Part shown: positions 15,692 to 25,392 of the stretch, piece by piece
How positions within the stretch are numbered: position 1 is the stretch's first letter
How the letters are laid out: the number at the start of each line of letters is the position of its first letter
Source: Nocardia abscessus NBRC 100374
GTDB taxonomy: Bacteria; Actinomycetota; Actinomycetes; Mycobacteriales; Mycobacteriaceae
DNA: 64,000 nt
Direction: 5' to 3'
Assembly (NCBI RefSeq): GCF_000308455.1
Contig: NZ_BAFP01000150.1
Coordinates: 1 to 64,000 of the forward strand
The notes under the pieces: generated by a model
The model's database searches: none
What the model saw: only the letters and a program-made list of their open reading frames with translations
Told to the model about the DNA's origin: nothing
Made by a program: the position numbers and the translations under genes

Positions 15692-18499
15692 TCAGCGACC
15701 CGAAAGAAACTGCGCGATATGCCGCGCCTGTCGCCCGGCCAGGGCAGCGGCCTGGGTGCGACAGGAGAAGCCGTCGGCGAGGAGGATCGCGTCCTCGCCC
15801 GCGGCGCGCAACGCGGGCAACATGCCGTTCTCGGCCACCGCCACCGAAATGTCGTAGTGGCCTGCCTGCATTCCGAAGTTTCCCGCCAGACCGCAGCACC
15901 CGGTGATTTCTGTCACCTGCACTCCCATGCTGGCTAATAATTGGCGATCGATATCGAATCCCAGAATCGCGTGCTGGTGACAATGCGGCTGGACCACCAC
16001 GGATTGTCCGGTTCGCGTCGGCGGGCGCCAGGTCGGCTGTTCGGCGAGGAACTCGGCGAGAGTGCGCACCGCGGCCGCGGTCGGCGCGGCTCTCGGGTCG
16101 TCCGGCAATAGTTCGGTCAGGTCGCCACGCAGGACCGCGGTGCAGGACGGTTCCAACCCGACGATCAGACCACCTGATCGGACGTGTTCTTCCAGCGCAG
16201 TCAACGTGGCCCGCAACCGCGCACGGGCGCCGTCGAGCTGCCCGGTGCTGATCCAGGTGAGACCGCAGCAGACGCGGCGCTCGGGGATCCGCACGCGGTA
16301 GCCCAATGTGGTCAGCAGCCGGGCCGCGGCCAGCGCGATCTCCGGATCGAACGCGTCGGTGAAGGTATCGATCCACAGCATCACCTCGCCGGAACCACCG
16401 GCCGTTGTCGGCTCCTCGGGCGCATAGGACGACTCGGCCAGCAGGGCGCCCTCGTCCAAGTCGCGCCAGATCCGGCGGAAACTGCGCTGGGCCAGGCGCG
16501 GGACGTTCCGCCGCGGATCCATCCCCGCCGCTCGTAAACCGGCCCGGCGCAGCGCCGCCCGGCCGGCCAGCGCGTTGACCACACGCGGCAGCCGGGCGGC
16601 CACGGACAACCACCGGGGCAGCCAGCCCAGCGAGTAGTGATCGATCGGGCGCAGCCGATGACGGTAGCGCCGATACAGCGTCTCCGACTTGTAGGTGGCC
16701 ATGTCCACGCCCGCCGGGCAGTCCTTCTGGCACGCCCGGCAGGACAGGCACAGGTCCAGCGACTCGGCCACCGCCTCCGAGGACCACGGCAGCGCACCGC
16801 GCACCACCTCCTGCAGAATCCTCGCGCGCCCGCGCGTGCTGTCCTTCTCATCCCGGGTGGCCAGGTAGGACGGGCACATGAAACCGCCGTCGGCCCGGCA
16901 TTTGCCGACGCCGACGCAGCGGTGGACCGCGACGCCCACATCGCCGCCGTCTTCGGCGAACGCGTAACCGTTCGACGGCCGGACCCGCGGCAGTCCGGCC
17001 AGCCGCAGGTCGGCGTCGATCGGACGCGGTGCGACGAGCACGCCCGGATTCAGGACGTCACCGGGATCGAACAGCGCCTTGTACCCGGCGAAGACGTCGA
17101 GCACCGCAGGGGAGTACATCACCGAAAGCAGTTCCGAGCGGGCCCGGCCGTCGCCGTGCTCGCCGGAGAGCGAACCGCCGTGCCGGACGACCAACTCCGC
17201 GGCGTCGAGGAGGAAAGCGCGGAAACGGCGCGGCGCGTCGGTGATCGGGAGATCTAGGCGGACGTGGATGCAGCCGTCGCCGATGTGCCCGTACAGCAGC
17301 CCATCGACGCCGTGGGCGCGGGTCAGCGCGGCGAAATCACGCAGGTAGGCGCCGAGGCGCGCGGGTGGGACCGCCGCGTCCTCCCACCCCGGCCAAGCCG
17401 GCTGCCCGTCGGGCGTGCGACCCGCGAGCCCGGCGCCATCGGCCCGGATCCGCCAGAGCGCGGCGGCGGTGCCGGGATCGGTGACGATCCGGGTATCCAT
17501 CGCGCCTGCCGTCCGGCACAGCCGCTGTGCGACGGCCAGCGCGTCGGCCTTTGTCTCGCCCGCCGTCTCCACGAAGAGCCAACCGCCGCCACGCGGCAGG
17601 TCGGGGACCAGTCCCCGATGCGCGCGGACCACGTCGACCAGCCGCGCGTCGATGCCCTCCACCGCGATCGGCGCGCAGGCGAGCACGGCGGCGACGTCGT
17701 CGGCCGCGGTGGCGATGTCCGGGTAGCCGAGCACCGTCAGCACGGTGGCCGCGGGCAACCCGACCAGCTCGACAGTCGCATCCAGCAGCAGGCCGCAGGT
17801 GCCCTCGCTGCCGACGAACGCCTTCGCCGCCGACCCGCCGCGTTCGGGCAGCAGGTGTTCCAAGCCGTAGCCGGAGGCCTGCCGGTCGAAGCGCCCGAGA
17901 TCGGTCCGCAGCACCGCGAGATTCGCCCGGCTGAATTCCGCGAGACCCGGGACCGCGGACAGGTCGGCGGCCAGTGTGCGTTCGGTGCCGGTGCCGTCGA
18001 GGACGCGTAACGCGCGCACGGTGTCGGAGGTGCGGCCCCACGCGACGGCGCGCGGTCCGCAGGCGTTGTTGCCGATCATGCCGCCGAGCGTGCAGCGATT
18101 CTGCGTCGATGGGTCCGGGCCGAAGCGCAGGCCGTGCGGGCGAGCCGCGCGCTGCAATTCCGAAAGCACCACGCCGGGCTGCACAGTGGCGACCCGCGCG
18201 GCCGGATCGATCGCGACGATCCGGTTCATGTGCCTGCTGAAGTCGAGCACCAGCCCGGAGCCGATGGCGTTGCCCGCCACCGATGTTCCCGCGCCACGGG
18301 CGGTGACCGGCAGTCCCTGATTCCGGGCGAACTCCAGCGTGATCGCCACGTCCTCGTCGCCGCGGGGGAAGACGACCGCGGCCGGAACGACCCGATAGTT
18401 CGACGCGTCCGAGGAGTACTCCGCACGACGCCGCTCGGAGGTGTCGACCTCACCCGCGAGCGTGCCGCGCAGTGCCGCCATCCGGTTCTCGGTCACCAC
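15692..18499 (-). CDS. FAD-linked and Fe-S D-2-hydroxyacid dehydrogenase-like fusion
   Basis: This 935-residue protein fuses a GlcD-like FAD-binding type-4 domain (about residues 1-470, with VTARGAGTSVAGNAIG and TLGGMIGNNACGPR) to a GlcF-like iron-sulfur region (about 530-935). The latter has CVGVGKCRADGG, LCLSCRACQKDCPAG and two cysteine-rich CCG motifs (RVCCGLTW and TGCCGLAGNFG). Such fusions oxidise D-lactate, D-2-hydroxyglutarate or glycolate and pass electrons to the respiratory chain. The substrate here is not determined; L-2-hydroxyglutarate oxidase is encoded separately at 32.8 kb. Tandem GTG codons begin the ORF and no strong Shine-Dalgarno is seen. It is divergent from an ABC exporter gene. 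Confidence 0.9.
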   Translation of the reverse strand: MVTENRMAALRGTLAGEVDTSERRRAEYSSDASNYRVVPAAVVFPRGDEDVAITLEFARNQGLPVTARGAGTSVAGNAIGSGLVLDFSRHMNRIVAIDPAARVATVQPGVVLSELQRAARPHGLRFGPDPSTQNRCTLGGMIGNNACGPRAVAWGRTSDTVRALRVLDGTGTERTLAADLSAVPGLAEFSRANLAVLRTDLGRFDRQASGYGLEHLLPERGGSAAKAFVGSEGTCGLLLDATVELVGLPAATVLTVLGYPDIATAADDVAAVLACAPIAVEGIDARLVDVVRAHRGLVPDLPRGGGWLFVETAGETKADALAVAQRLCRTAGAMDTRIVTDPGTAAALWRIRADGAGLAGRTPDGQPAWPGWEDAAVPPARLGAYLRDFAALTRAHGVDGLLYGHIGDGCIHVRLDLPITDAPRRFRAFLLDAAELVVRHGGSLSGEHGDGRARSELLSVMYSPAVLDVFAGYKALFDPGDVLNPGVLVAPRPIDADLRLAGLPRVRPSNGYAFAEDGGDVGVAVHRCVGVGKCRADGGFMCPSYLATRDEKDSTRGRARILQEVVRGALPWSSEAVAESLDLCLSCRACQKDCPAGVDMATYKSETLYRRYRHRLRPIDHYSLGWLPRWLSVAARLPRVVNALAGRAALRRAGLRAAGMDPRRNVPRLAQRSFRRIWRDLDEGALLAESSYAPEEPTTAGGSGEVMLWIDTFTDAFDPEIALAAARLLTTLGYRVRIPERRVCCGLTWISTGQLDGARARLRATLTALEEHVRSGGLIVGLEPSCTAVLRGDLTELLPDDPRAAPTAAAVRTLAEFLAEQPTWRPPTRTGQSVVVQPHCHQHAILGFDIDRQLLASMGVQVTEITGCCGLAGNFGMQAGHYDISVAVAENGMLPALRAAGEDAILLADGFSCRTQAAALAGRQARHIAQFLSGR

Positions 18500-18664
18500 G
18501 TAAGCCTAGGTGGGGTTTTCCGCAGCGGAGGCCCGGACCGCGGCCGGTTTTCGCTGTCGGCGGAAACGGCGAGTATCCGGAATCAGCTTGAACTCAACCA
18601 TTGTTCAGGTCTTAGTGTCGGTGGCCAGGTCTTTGATGGGTGGGGGAGCGAGAGGGAGAACAAC

Positions 18665-20545
18665 GTGAGCATCGAATCCGTGGCGTGGAGCCAGATGTAC
18701 CGGCGGGCGAACGCGCCGCAGGAACAGCGGCCGTTCCGCCGCGCCACCGCTGAGCGCATCATCCGGTTCGCCGCGCCGCACCGCCGGAGGATCGCCTCGT
18801 TCCTGCTGTTCAGCGTCGTCTCCGCGGTGCTCGCCGTGGCGACGCCGGTGCTCGCGGGCCGGGTGGTCAACAACATCGTGGGCGGCGCCGCGCCACGGGT
18901 GGTGATCATCCTCGCGCTGGTGATCGGCGCGCTCGCGGTGTTCGACGCGGGGCTCGGGCTGGCGATCCGGTGGATGTCGGCGCGGATCGGTGAGGGGCTC
19001 ATCCTCGACCTGCGCACCGCCGTGTTCGACCACGTGCAGAAGATGCCGGTCGCGTTCTTCACCCGGACCAGGACCGGCGCGCTGGTCAGCCGCTTGAACA
19101 ACGACGTCATCGGCGCCCAGCGCGCGTTCAGCGACACGCTGTCCGGCGTGGTGGCGAACCTGGTGACCCTCGCGCTGACACTCGGCGTGATGGTCAGCAT
19201 CTCGTGGCAGATCACGCTGCTCGCGCTGCTGCTGCTCCCGGTGTTCGTGATGCCGGCGCGCCACATGGGCAACCGGCTGGCCCAGATGCAGCGGGAAGCG
19301 GCCGGGTTGAACGCGTCGATGAGCACGCAGATGACCGAGCGGTTCTCCGCGCCGGGCGCCACGCTGGTCAAGCTCTTCGGCCGTCCGCAGCAGGAGTCCG
19401 ACGAATTCGCCCTGCGGGCGCGCCGGGTACGGGACATCGGTGTGCGCACCGCGATGTTGCAGACCGTCTTCGTCACCTCGCTCACGCTGGTGTCCGCGCT
19501 GGCGATCGCGCTGGTGTACGGGCTCGGCGGCTGGTACGCGCTGCGCGGGCAGCTGGACGCCGGCGCGGTCGTGTCGCTGTCGTTGCTGCTGACCAGGCTC
19601 TACACGCCGCTGACCGCGCTGGCCAGCGCCCGGATGGAGATCATGGCCGCGCTGGTGAGCTTCGAGCGGGTCTTCGAAGTGCTCGACCTGAAACCGCTGA
19701 TCGAGGAGGCGCCGGGTGCGCGAGCGGTTCCGGCGGGTCCGGTGGCGGTGGAGCTGGACGAGGTGACCTTCGGCTACCCGTCGGCCGACAAGGTGTCGCT
19801 GGCCTCGCTGGAGGACGTGGCGAATCTGGACACCCGCGGTGGCGTGGAGGTGCTGCACAACGTGTCGCTGCGCGCCGAGCCCGGGCAACTGGTCGCGCTG
19901 GTCGGTTCGTCCGGCGCGGGTAAGTCGACCATCGCGCAGCTGGTCTCCCGGCTCTACGACGTCGACGGTGGCGCGGTCCGGTTGAACGGCGCCGACGTGC
20001 GCGAACTGACCACCCGCTCGATCCGCGAGACGGTCGGACTCGTCACCCAGGACGGGCACCTGTTCCACGACACCATCCGGGCCAACCTGCTGCTCGCCCG
20101 GCCCGAGGCCGCCGAGGACGAGCTGTGGGACGCGCTGGAACGCGCCCGGCTGCGCGAGCTGGTCGCGTCGTTGCCCGACGGGCTGGAAACCGTGGTCGGC
20201 GAGCGCGGCTACCGGCTCTCCGGCGGTGAGCGCCAGCGTCTGACCATCGCGCGCCTGCTGCTCAAGCAACCGCGCGTGGTGATCCTGGACGAGGCGACCG
20301 CGTCGCTGGACTCGACCTCGGAGGCCGCCGTGCAGGAGGCGCTGGCCGAAGCGCTGGAAGGCCGGACCGCGCTGGTGATCGCACACCGGCTGTCCACCAT
20401 CCGCGCTGCCGACCAGATCCTCGTGCTGGAGGAAGGCCGCATCGTGGAGCGCGGTACGCACACGCAGCTGCTGGCCGCCGACGGCCGCTACGCGGAGCTG
20501 TACCGCACCCAGTTCGCCGAGGAGCCGGTCACCGCGGCAGCTTGA
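18665..20545 (+). CDS. ABC exporter, fused permease and ATPase
   Basis: This 626-residue half-transporter has six hydrophobic helices in residues 40-330 and a C-terminal nucleotide-binding domain. Walker A is GSSGAGKST near residue 414, the signature LSGGERQR near 518, Walker B VVILDEATA near 538, and the switch histidine lies in VIAHRLST near 571. This is the type IV exporter layout (MsbA/LmrA class), expected to work as a homodimer or with a partner half-transporter not present here. An insert (SLASLEDVANLDTRGG) interrupts the first strands of the ATPase domain. GTG at 18665 is preceded by AGGGAG at 8 bases; the frame is open far upstream without support. The substrate is unknown. Confidence 0.92.
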   Translation: MSIESVAWSQMYRRANAPQEQRPFRRATAERIIRFAAPHRRRIASFLLFSVVSAVLAVATPVLAGRVVNNIVGGAAPRVVIILALVIGALAVFDAGLGLAIRWMSARIGEGLILDLRTAVFDHVQKMPVAFFTRTRTGALVSRLNNDVIGAQRAFSDTLSGVVANLVTLALTLGVMVSISWQITLLALLLLPVFVMPARHMGNRLAQMQREAAGLNASMSTQMTERFSAPGATLVKLFGRPQQESDEFALRARRVRDIGVRTAMLQTVFVTSLTLVSALAIALVYGLGGWYALRGQLDAGAVVSLSLLLTRLYTPLTALASARMEIMAALVSFERVFEVLDLKPLIEEAPGARAVPAGPVAVELDEVTFGYPSADKVSLASLEDVANLDTRGGVEVLHNVSLRAEPGQLVALVGSSGAGKSTIAQLVSRLYDVDGGAVRLNGADVRELTTRSIRETVGLVTQDGHLFHDTIRANLLLARPEAAEDELWDALERARLRELVASLPDGLETVVGERGYRLSGGERQRLTIARLLLKQPRVVILDEATASLDSTSEAAVQEALAEALEGRTALVIAHRLSTIRAADQILVLEEGRIVERGTHTQLLAADGRYAELYRTQFAEEPVTAAA

Positions 20546-20557
20546 CCTGCCGTTCGG

Positions 20558-22108
20558 CTAGCTCGCCGTGTGGTCCGCGGTACAGGTGGTGTCGGTGTCC
20601 GGCAGCGCCCCCGCACCGAAGTAGGCGTTGATCGCGTCGTTCACGCAGCTGCTCAACTCGGGCCGGAATGTCATGTGGATGCGGACATCTTGCAGGGTGA
20701 CCATGCGCGACTCGGACAGGTACTGGTGCAGTCGCACGGCGTGGGCATAGGGAGTGCGCGGATCTCCCGTCGCCTGGACGATGAGCGCGGGCACCGCGTT
20801 GCGGACCACGGTCGGCGCTTCGACCGGCCGAGGCCAGAAGGCGCACGGTTGGATGTTGCCCGCCAGCGCGCCGAAGACCGGTTGCGTGGTCCGGGTCTGT
20901 TCGATGTTGCGCCAGTACCAGGTGGGATCGATCGGTGCGCCGACGTCACCGCAGGCGATCTGCGCCAGGACGGAGTTCTCGTTGTCCCGCAGCGCCTGCA
21001 CGATGGCGCGCAACCGGGGCGTGCGTGCGGTCGTCGGCGGACCGCCCGCGTCATCGGCGATCTCACGCACCGTCGCGGCCAACGGCTCGTTCAGCCGGAA
21101 GTTCGTCAGCAGGGCGTGCAGGATGAACGGAAACCAGTGGTCATCGATCGCGAACCCATCGATGACGACCGGTTGACGGGCGACGACGCGAACCAGCTCC
21201 TCGACCGTCGCCCGCACCTGCTGCGGCGTCGCGCCGAGCCGGAACTCGTCGTCGCGGGCCCCGGCCCACACCGCCCAATCGTCCAGCGCTATCTCATCCG
21301 CGGGACCCCAGTCCTGCACCAAGCCCGTCCAGTACCGGTCCGGGTCGATCGCGCTGTCGAGCACGATCCGATCGCTGCGCTCGGGGAACATCTGGGTGAA
21401 CACCGCGCCGAGGTACGTGCCGTAGGACAAGCCGTAGAAGTTGATCTTCTCCTCGCCCAGGGCGGACCGGACGATATCGATGTCGCGCGCCGTATTGCGA
21501 GTGGTCAACTGCCGCAGCATGATCGGATCCCGGATGACACAGGCCGCGGCCATGCCCGCGGACTGAACGGTGTCGTGCACGAAACCGAGCGGTTCCAGGC
21601 CCGCCGACCGGACCATCTCACCGACCGGCCACCCGCACCGCGGAGTTCGGCCGGACTCGCCGACCCCGCGCGGATCCATCCCGATCAGGTCGTGACTCGC
21701 CAGCACGTCCGGCGAGAGCACGTCGCCGAGCAGGTCCACACTGTCCAGTCCCGGCCCGCCGGGACCGCCCGGGTTCGACAGCAGCACTCCCCGCCGCCGT
21801 GCCGGATCGCCTGCCTTCACCCGGGATATCGCGACGGTGATGGTGCGATCGCCGGGCTGCCCGTAGTCCAGCGGCACCAGGACGTCCGCGCACTCGCCGC
21901 CGGCCTTGTCCAGATTCTCGATACCGCACGGCTTCCACTCGAGCTGCTGGCGATAGTACCGGTCCAAGCCCGCCGGGTACGCCTCCTGCACCGGATCGGC
22001 CTGACTGTAGGCGGGCACCGCCAGCAGCACGGACACCGCCATGACCGAAATCGAACGCCAGAACAGCTTCGCGGACAACAGACTTCGCCTCTCGACCGGA
22101 GCGAGCAC
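20558..22108 (-). CDS. Secreted alpha/beta hydrolase, tripeptidyl-aminopeptidase-like
   Basis: This protein of about 516 residues belongs to the exported alpha/beta hydrolases related to Streptomyces tripeptidyl aminopeptidase and mycobacterial Hip1/CaeA. An N-terminal signal segment (WRSISVMAVSVLLAVPAYSQA) precedes the mature chain. The oxyanion region is LSNPGGPGGPG, the nucleophile serine lies in NFYGLSYGTYLGA, and the C-terminal TAP-like domain has VPALIVQATGDPRTPY. Cysteines (CGIENLDKAGGEC, a late pair near the end) suggest disulfides outside the cell. GTG at 22108 is the likeliest start, without a clear Shine-Dalgarno; the open frame extends to 22375. Its stop is 12 bases from the convergent exporter stop. 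Confidence 0.85.
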   Translation of the reverse strand: MLAPVERRSLLSAKLFWRSISVMAVSVLLAVPAYSQADPVQEAYPAGLDRYYRQQLEWKPCGIENLDKAGGECADVLVPLDYGQPGDRTITVAISRVKAGDPARRRGVLLSNPGGPGGPGLDSVDLLGDVLSPDVLASHDLIGMDPRGVGESGRTPRCGWPVGEMVRSAGLEPLGFVHDTVQSAGMAAACVIRDPIMLRQLTTRNTARDIDIVRSALGEEKINFYGLSYGTYLGAVFTQMFPERSDRIVLDSAIDPDRYWTGLVQDWGPADEIALDDWAVWAGARDDEFRLGATPQQVRATVEELVRVVARQPVVIDGFAIDDHWFPFILHALLTNFRLNEPLAATVREIADDAGGPPTTARTPRLRAIVQALRDNENSVLAQIACGDVGAPIDPTWYWRNIEQTRTTQPVFGALAGNIQPCAFWPRPVEAPTVVRNAVPALIVQATGDPRTPYAHAVRLHQYLSESRMVTLQDVRIHMTFRPELSSCVNDAINAYFGAGALPDTDTTCTADHTAS

Positions 22109-22193
22109 GTGGGTGGATGCGAAAGAACCGTATCCGATCGGGGCTTCCGATGGCGGCAACCCTTCCCGCGTGCGGCGTGATCGGAGATTCGAG

Positions 22194-22913
22194 TCAGCTG
22201 TTCCGGCGTGCCGCGAGCCCGTCCAGCACGCGGTCCAACCCGTAGCGGAACTTCCGCTCGCGCAGTTGTTCCGGGTCCTGGTCCCACGCTTCCTGCGCGA
22301 CCCGCGGAAACTCCCGTGCCGCTTCTTCGGCGGCCGACCGCAACGCGGCCAACCACTGCTTCTCCGTCTGCCCACTGCGGGCCAGCATGCTCAGATATGC
22401 CGCCTCGGTGATGCCGATGCCGACCACGTAGCTGATGACGGTGCCGATGCCGTCAGCCGCCTCCGCGACGGGGAAGCCGCCCGCTTCGAACAGCCCCACC
22501 ATCCGGTCGTTGAGCCGCATCACGTTCGGCCCCAAATAGGACAGCCCGACCTGGCCGAGGGTCGAGGCCATCCAGGGATGCCGGAGGATCATCGCGCGCA
22601 GGCTCCGCGCGCACTCCTGCGTCGCGGTGCGCCAGTTCGCCGGGTCGTCGATCTCCGGAACGCTGATCTCGCCGTAGACCTCGTCGACCACCAGCTCGAT
22701 CAATTCGTCGCGATTGGCCACGTGGCGGTAGAGCGATGTCGCGCCCGCGTTCAGGCGGGCGCCGAGCTGGCGCATACTCAGCGCCTCCATGCCCTCCGCG
22801 TCCAGCAGCGCGACCGCCTCGGCCACGATGTGCTCCCTGGTCAGGGCCGGTTGTTCCCGGCCCCGCCGCGGGCGCGTCCACACCGATCCCACTTGCTGCT
22901 TGTCCGCGGGCAT
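22194..22913 (-). CDS. TetR-family regulator
   Basis: This 239-residue regulator has an N-terminal helix-turn-helix (REHIVAEAVALLDAEGMEAL, then MRQLGARLNAGATSLYRHV) and a C-terminal ligand-binding domain of the tetracycline-repressor-like class. AAAGGAG lies 6 bases before ATG 22913. The gene is downstream of, and on the same strand as, the oxidoreductase gene at 23.1-24.1 kb and upstream of the secreted hydrolase gene, so either is a possible target. The ligand is unknown. Confidence 0.9.
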   Translation of the reverse strand: MPADKQQVGSVWTRPRRGREQPALTREHIVAEAVALLDAEGMEALSMRQLGARLNAGATSLYRHVANRDELIELVVDEVYGEISVPEIDDPANWRTATQECARSLRAMILRHPWMASTLGQVGLSYLGPNVMRLNDRMVGLFEAGGFPVAEAADGIGTVISYVVGIGITEAAYLSMLARSGQTEKQWLAALRSAAEEAAREFPRVAQEAWDQDPEQLRERKFRYGLDRVLDGLAARRNS

Positions 22914-23100
22914 GGGCACTCCTTTCGTTGAGCGCCAGCCTAGCGCACAACGTTCGCTGAGGAGCACACCCGTCTCAAAGGCGTACAGTGTCCTCAGGGC
23001 TGCAGGCGGTTGCCGGGTAGCAGCGCGGATCCGGCCACGAGATCCGGAGCCCGTTACGGCAGCCCGGCGCGTACCGGCATCGCTGGAACGCAGGCGACTG

Positions 23101-24096
23101 TCAGAATTCGCCCGCGACACGGAGAACGGTTCGGCCCGAGTGTGTGCCTTTCCGGATGCCGTGCAGCACCTTCTCCGCGTCGGTGATCGGGGAGTGCTGC
23201 CGCAAGGCCGAAAGATGCTGCGGGCGCAGCTCTTTGCCGAGCTGTGACCACACCTCGCGGCGGCGCTCGATCGGGAGGTTGACCGAATCGATGCCCTCGA
23301 GGGCGACGCCGCGCAGGATGAACGGCATCACGGTGGTGGGCAGGTCGGAGCCGCCGGTGAGGCCGCTGGCCGCGACCACGCCGCCGTAGCCGATGGCGCT
23401 CAGCACGTAGGCGAGCGAAGCGCCGCCGACGCTGTCGAGGGCCGCGGCCCACCGCGCTTTGGTGAGCGGACGCGGCTTGGCGTCCGGGTCCTCCGGCAAC
23501 CGCCCGATCACCTCGTTCGCGCCGATCTCGCTGAGCAGATCGGCCGCGTCGCTCTTACCGGTGGAAGCGATGACTTCGAAGCCGAGGCCGGACAGGATGT
23601 CGATGCTCACGCTGCCGACGCCGCCCGTCGCGCCCGTGACCAGCACCGGGCCCGCGTCCGGGGTGAGGCCGCGCTCGAGCACGGCCAGCACGCTCAGAGC
23701 CGCGGTGAAACCCGCGGTGCCCAGCGTGGCGGCATCGCGCAGACTGAGGTCCTCCAGCTTGACCACCCATTCGGCGGGCACCCTGGCGTATTCGGCGAAA
23801 CCGCCGTTGTGCGAGACGCCGATGTCGTATCCGTGCGCGATCACCGGGTCGCCGGGTGCGAAATCGTCGTCGGCGGACTCGACCACCTCGCCCACGAGAT
23901 CGATCCCCGGCACGATCGGGTAGTTGCGGACCACCCCGCCGCCCTTGGTGATCGCCAGACCGTCTTTGTAGTTCGCGCTCGAGTAGTGCACTTTGATCGT
24001 CACGTCGCCCGGCCCGAGGAAATCCTCGCCGACCTGCTGCCGGGTAAGGACGATCCCGCTATCCGTTTCGTGTGCCACCATCGCCCAGAACTCCAT
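23101..24096 (-). CDS. Zinc-independent quinone/acrylyl-CoA reductase family oxidoreductase (YhdH/AcuI-like)
   Basis: This 331-residue MDR-superfamily enzyme has an N-terminal GroES-like domain with ANYKDGLAITKGGGV and IDLVGEVVES, and a Rossmann domain with the NADPH motif TGATGGVGS. A C-terminal dimer region follows (GVALEGIDSVNLP). The absence of catalytic-zinc cysteines and the KDGLA motif match the YhdH/YhfP/AcuI group, which reduces acrylyl-CoA or quinones. Candidate starts are ATG 24096 and ATG 24108; neither has a strong Shine-Dalgarno. It lies 37 bases from the dinB stop, on the same strand. Confidence 0.85.
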   Translation of the reverse strand: MEFWAMVAHETDSGIVLTRQQVGEDFLGPGDVTIKVHYSSANYKDGLAITKGGGVVRNYPIVPGIDLVGEVVESADDDFAPGDPVIAHGYDIGVSHNGGFAEYARVPAEWVVKLEDLSLRDAATLGTAGFTAALSVLAVLERGLTPDAGPVLVTGATGGVGSVSIDILSGLGFEVIASTGKSDAADLLSEIGANEVIGRLPEDPDAKPRPLTKARWAAALDSVGGASLAYVLSAIGYGGVVAASGLTGGSDLPTTVMPFILRGVALEGIDSVNLPIERRREVWSQLGKELRPQHLSALRQHSPITDAEKVLHGIRKGTHSGRTVLRVAGEF

Positions 24097-24133
24097 GCGG
24101 ACGAGCATACGAGTGTCCGGACCGGTCCGGGAG

Positions 24134-25217
24134 CTACTGCGGCAGGAGTTCCAACCGGACGCCGAGCAGACGAACCGGACGGTCGAGGTCGAAGCGGTCG
24201 ACGATTCGCAGTGCCGTTTCGGCGATGCGCGCGACATCGATCGTCGGTTCGGAAAGTTTCTCCTGCTTGCTGCGGGTGTAGAAGGTATCGGTCCGCACCG
24301 TCACGCTGACGCGGGTGCCGACCCGGCCCGCGGCGGCCATCTCCTCGGCGACCTCGGTGGCCAGCCGCGCGACCTGGGCGCGAATCTCGCCCGGATCGGT
24401 CAGATCGTGCGGGAAGGTCTCGGACTTGCTGCGGCCCACCGGAATTCGCGGTTCGGTGGTGACATCGGTATCGCCTTTGCCGTGGCCGAGCACCCACAGA
24501 TACGGACCGGTGTTCGGCCCGAACTCCGCGGCCAGCCGATGCCGATCGGCCGCCATCAGATCGCCCACGGTCCGCACGCCGAGGTCGGCGAGGCGCGCGG
24601 CGATCCGATTGCCGATGCCCCAGAGGGCACTCGTCGGGCGATGGGCCATCACTTCGGTCCAGTTCGCGGCGGTGAGCCGGAAGACGCCCGCGGCGGCGCC
24701 CGGGCCGGTGACGGGCTCGGCCGACGACTTGCCTGCGGACTTGGCGAACCCGGTGGCGAGCTTGGCGGTGAGCTTGTTGTCGCCGATGCCGATCGAGCAG
24801 GTCAGTTCGAGTCCGGCGATGGCGGCGCGCACCTGCTGCGCCAGAGCCTCCGGATCGTCGGTGTCGGCGGCCAGGAACGCTTCGTCCCAGCCCCATACCT
24901 CGACCCGGCCGGGAAACGTCCGCAGCAGCGCCATCACCTCGTCGGAGGCGTCCTCGTAGGCGGTCATGTCCAAGGGAAGGAACACGCCCTCGGGACACCT
25001 GCGCTGGGCGCTGCGCAGCGGCATGCCTGCGCGCACGCCGAACGCGCACGCCGAACGCGCGCGCCGGATAGGACGCACAGGTCACCACCTTGCGTGGCTC
25101 GGTGGGATCGCCGTGGCCGCCGACGATGACCGGCAGTCCCCGCAGTTCCGGATGGCGGCGGAACTCCACCGCCGCCTGGAACTGGTCGAGATCGACGTGC
25201 AACAGCCATCTGGCCAC
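24134..25217 (-). pseudogene. dinB: DNA polymerase IV gene broken by a 13-bp tandem duplication
   Basis: This locus encodes an error-prone Y-family polymerase. The start WLLHVDLDQFQAAVE, with the first catalytic aspartate, reads in one frame up to YPARAFGVR. From GVRAGMPLRSAQ onward (including WGWDEAFL with the second catalytic pair and the little-finger domain to LELLPQ) the sequence continues in another frame. The switch coincides with a perfect 13-bp tandem duplication at 25031-25056. Removing one copy restores an intact 356-residue protein with no other lesion. As read, the product terminates out of frame, so the allele is off or needs slippage. The start is GTG 25217. Sequencing error is possible in such GC-rich sequence. 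Confidence 0.85.
25031..25056. repeat. 13-bp tandem duplication inside dinB
   Basis: GCGCACGCCGAAC occurs twice head-to-tail at 25031-25043 and 25044-25056, followed by a further partial GCGC. Because 13 is not a multiple of 3, the extra copy shifts the dinB frame. The repeat is long enough to expand or contract by replication slippage. Confidence 0.95.
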
Positions 25218-25392
25218 ATGCCGTTCTTACTCCAGTGCTCCGACATCCTGGCGCGATTCCGGGGCGATCGGCCGGGGCCGACCTGCGCGCCTGATCGCGA
25301 CCGGCGAACCGAGCGAGCTGCGCGCCTGCATCGGGCAGGACGGCGATTCGCTCGGCATTGCCATACCCGGAGAACAGAACTAAATTCTGTAT

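Noticed and set aside
18134..18664. N-terminal extension of the ABC exporter
   Set aside because: It runs antisense through the oxidoreductase gene and has low-complexity composition. The GTG at 18665 has a good ribosome-binding site.
22914..23000. Possible autoregulatory TetR operator around AACGTT at about 22950
   Set aside because: The flanking arms are not symmetrical about the centre, so an operator cannot be supported.
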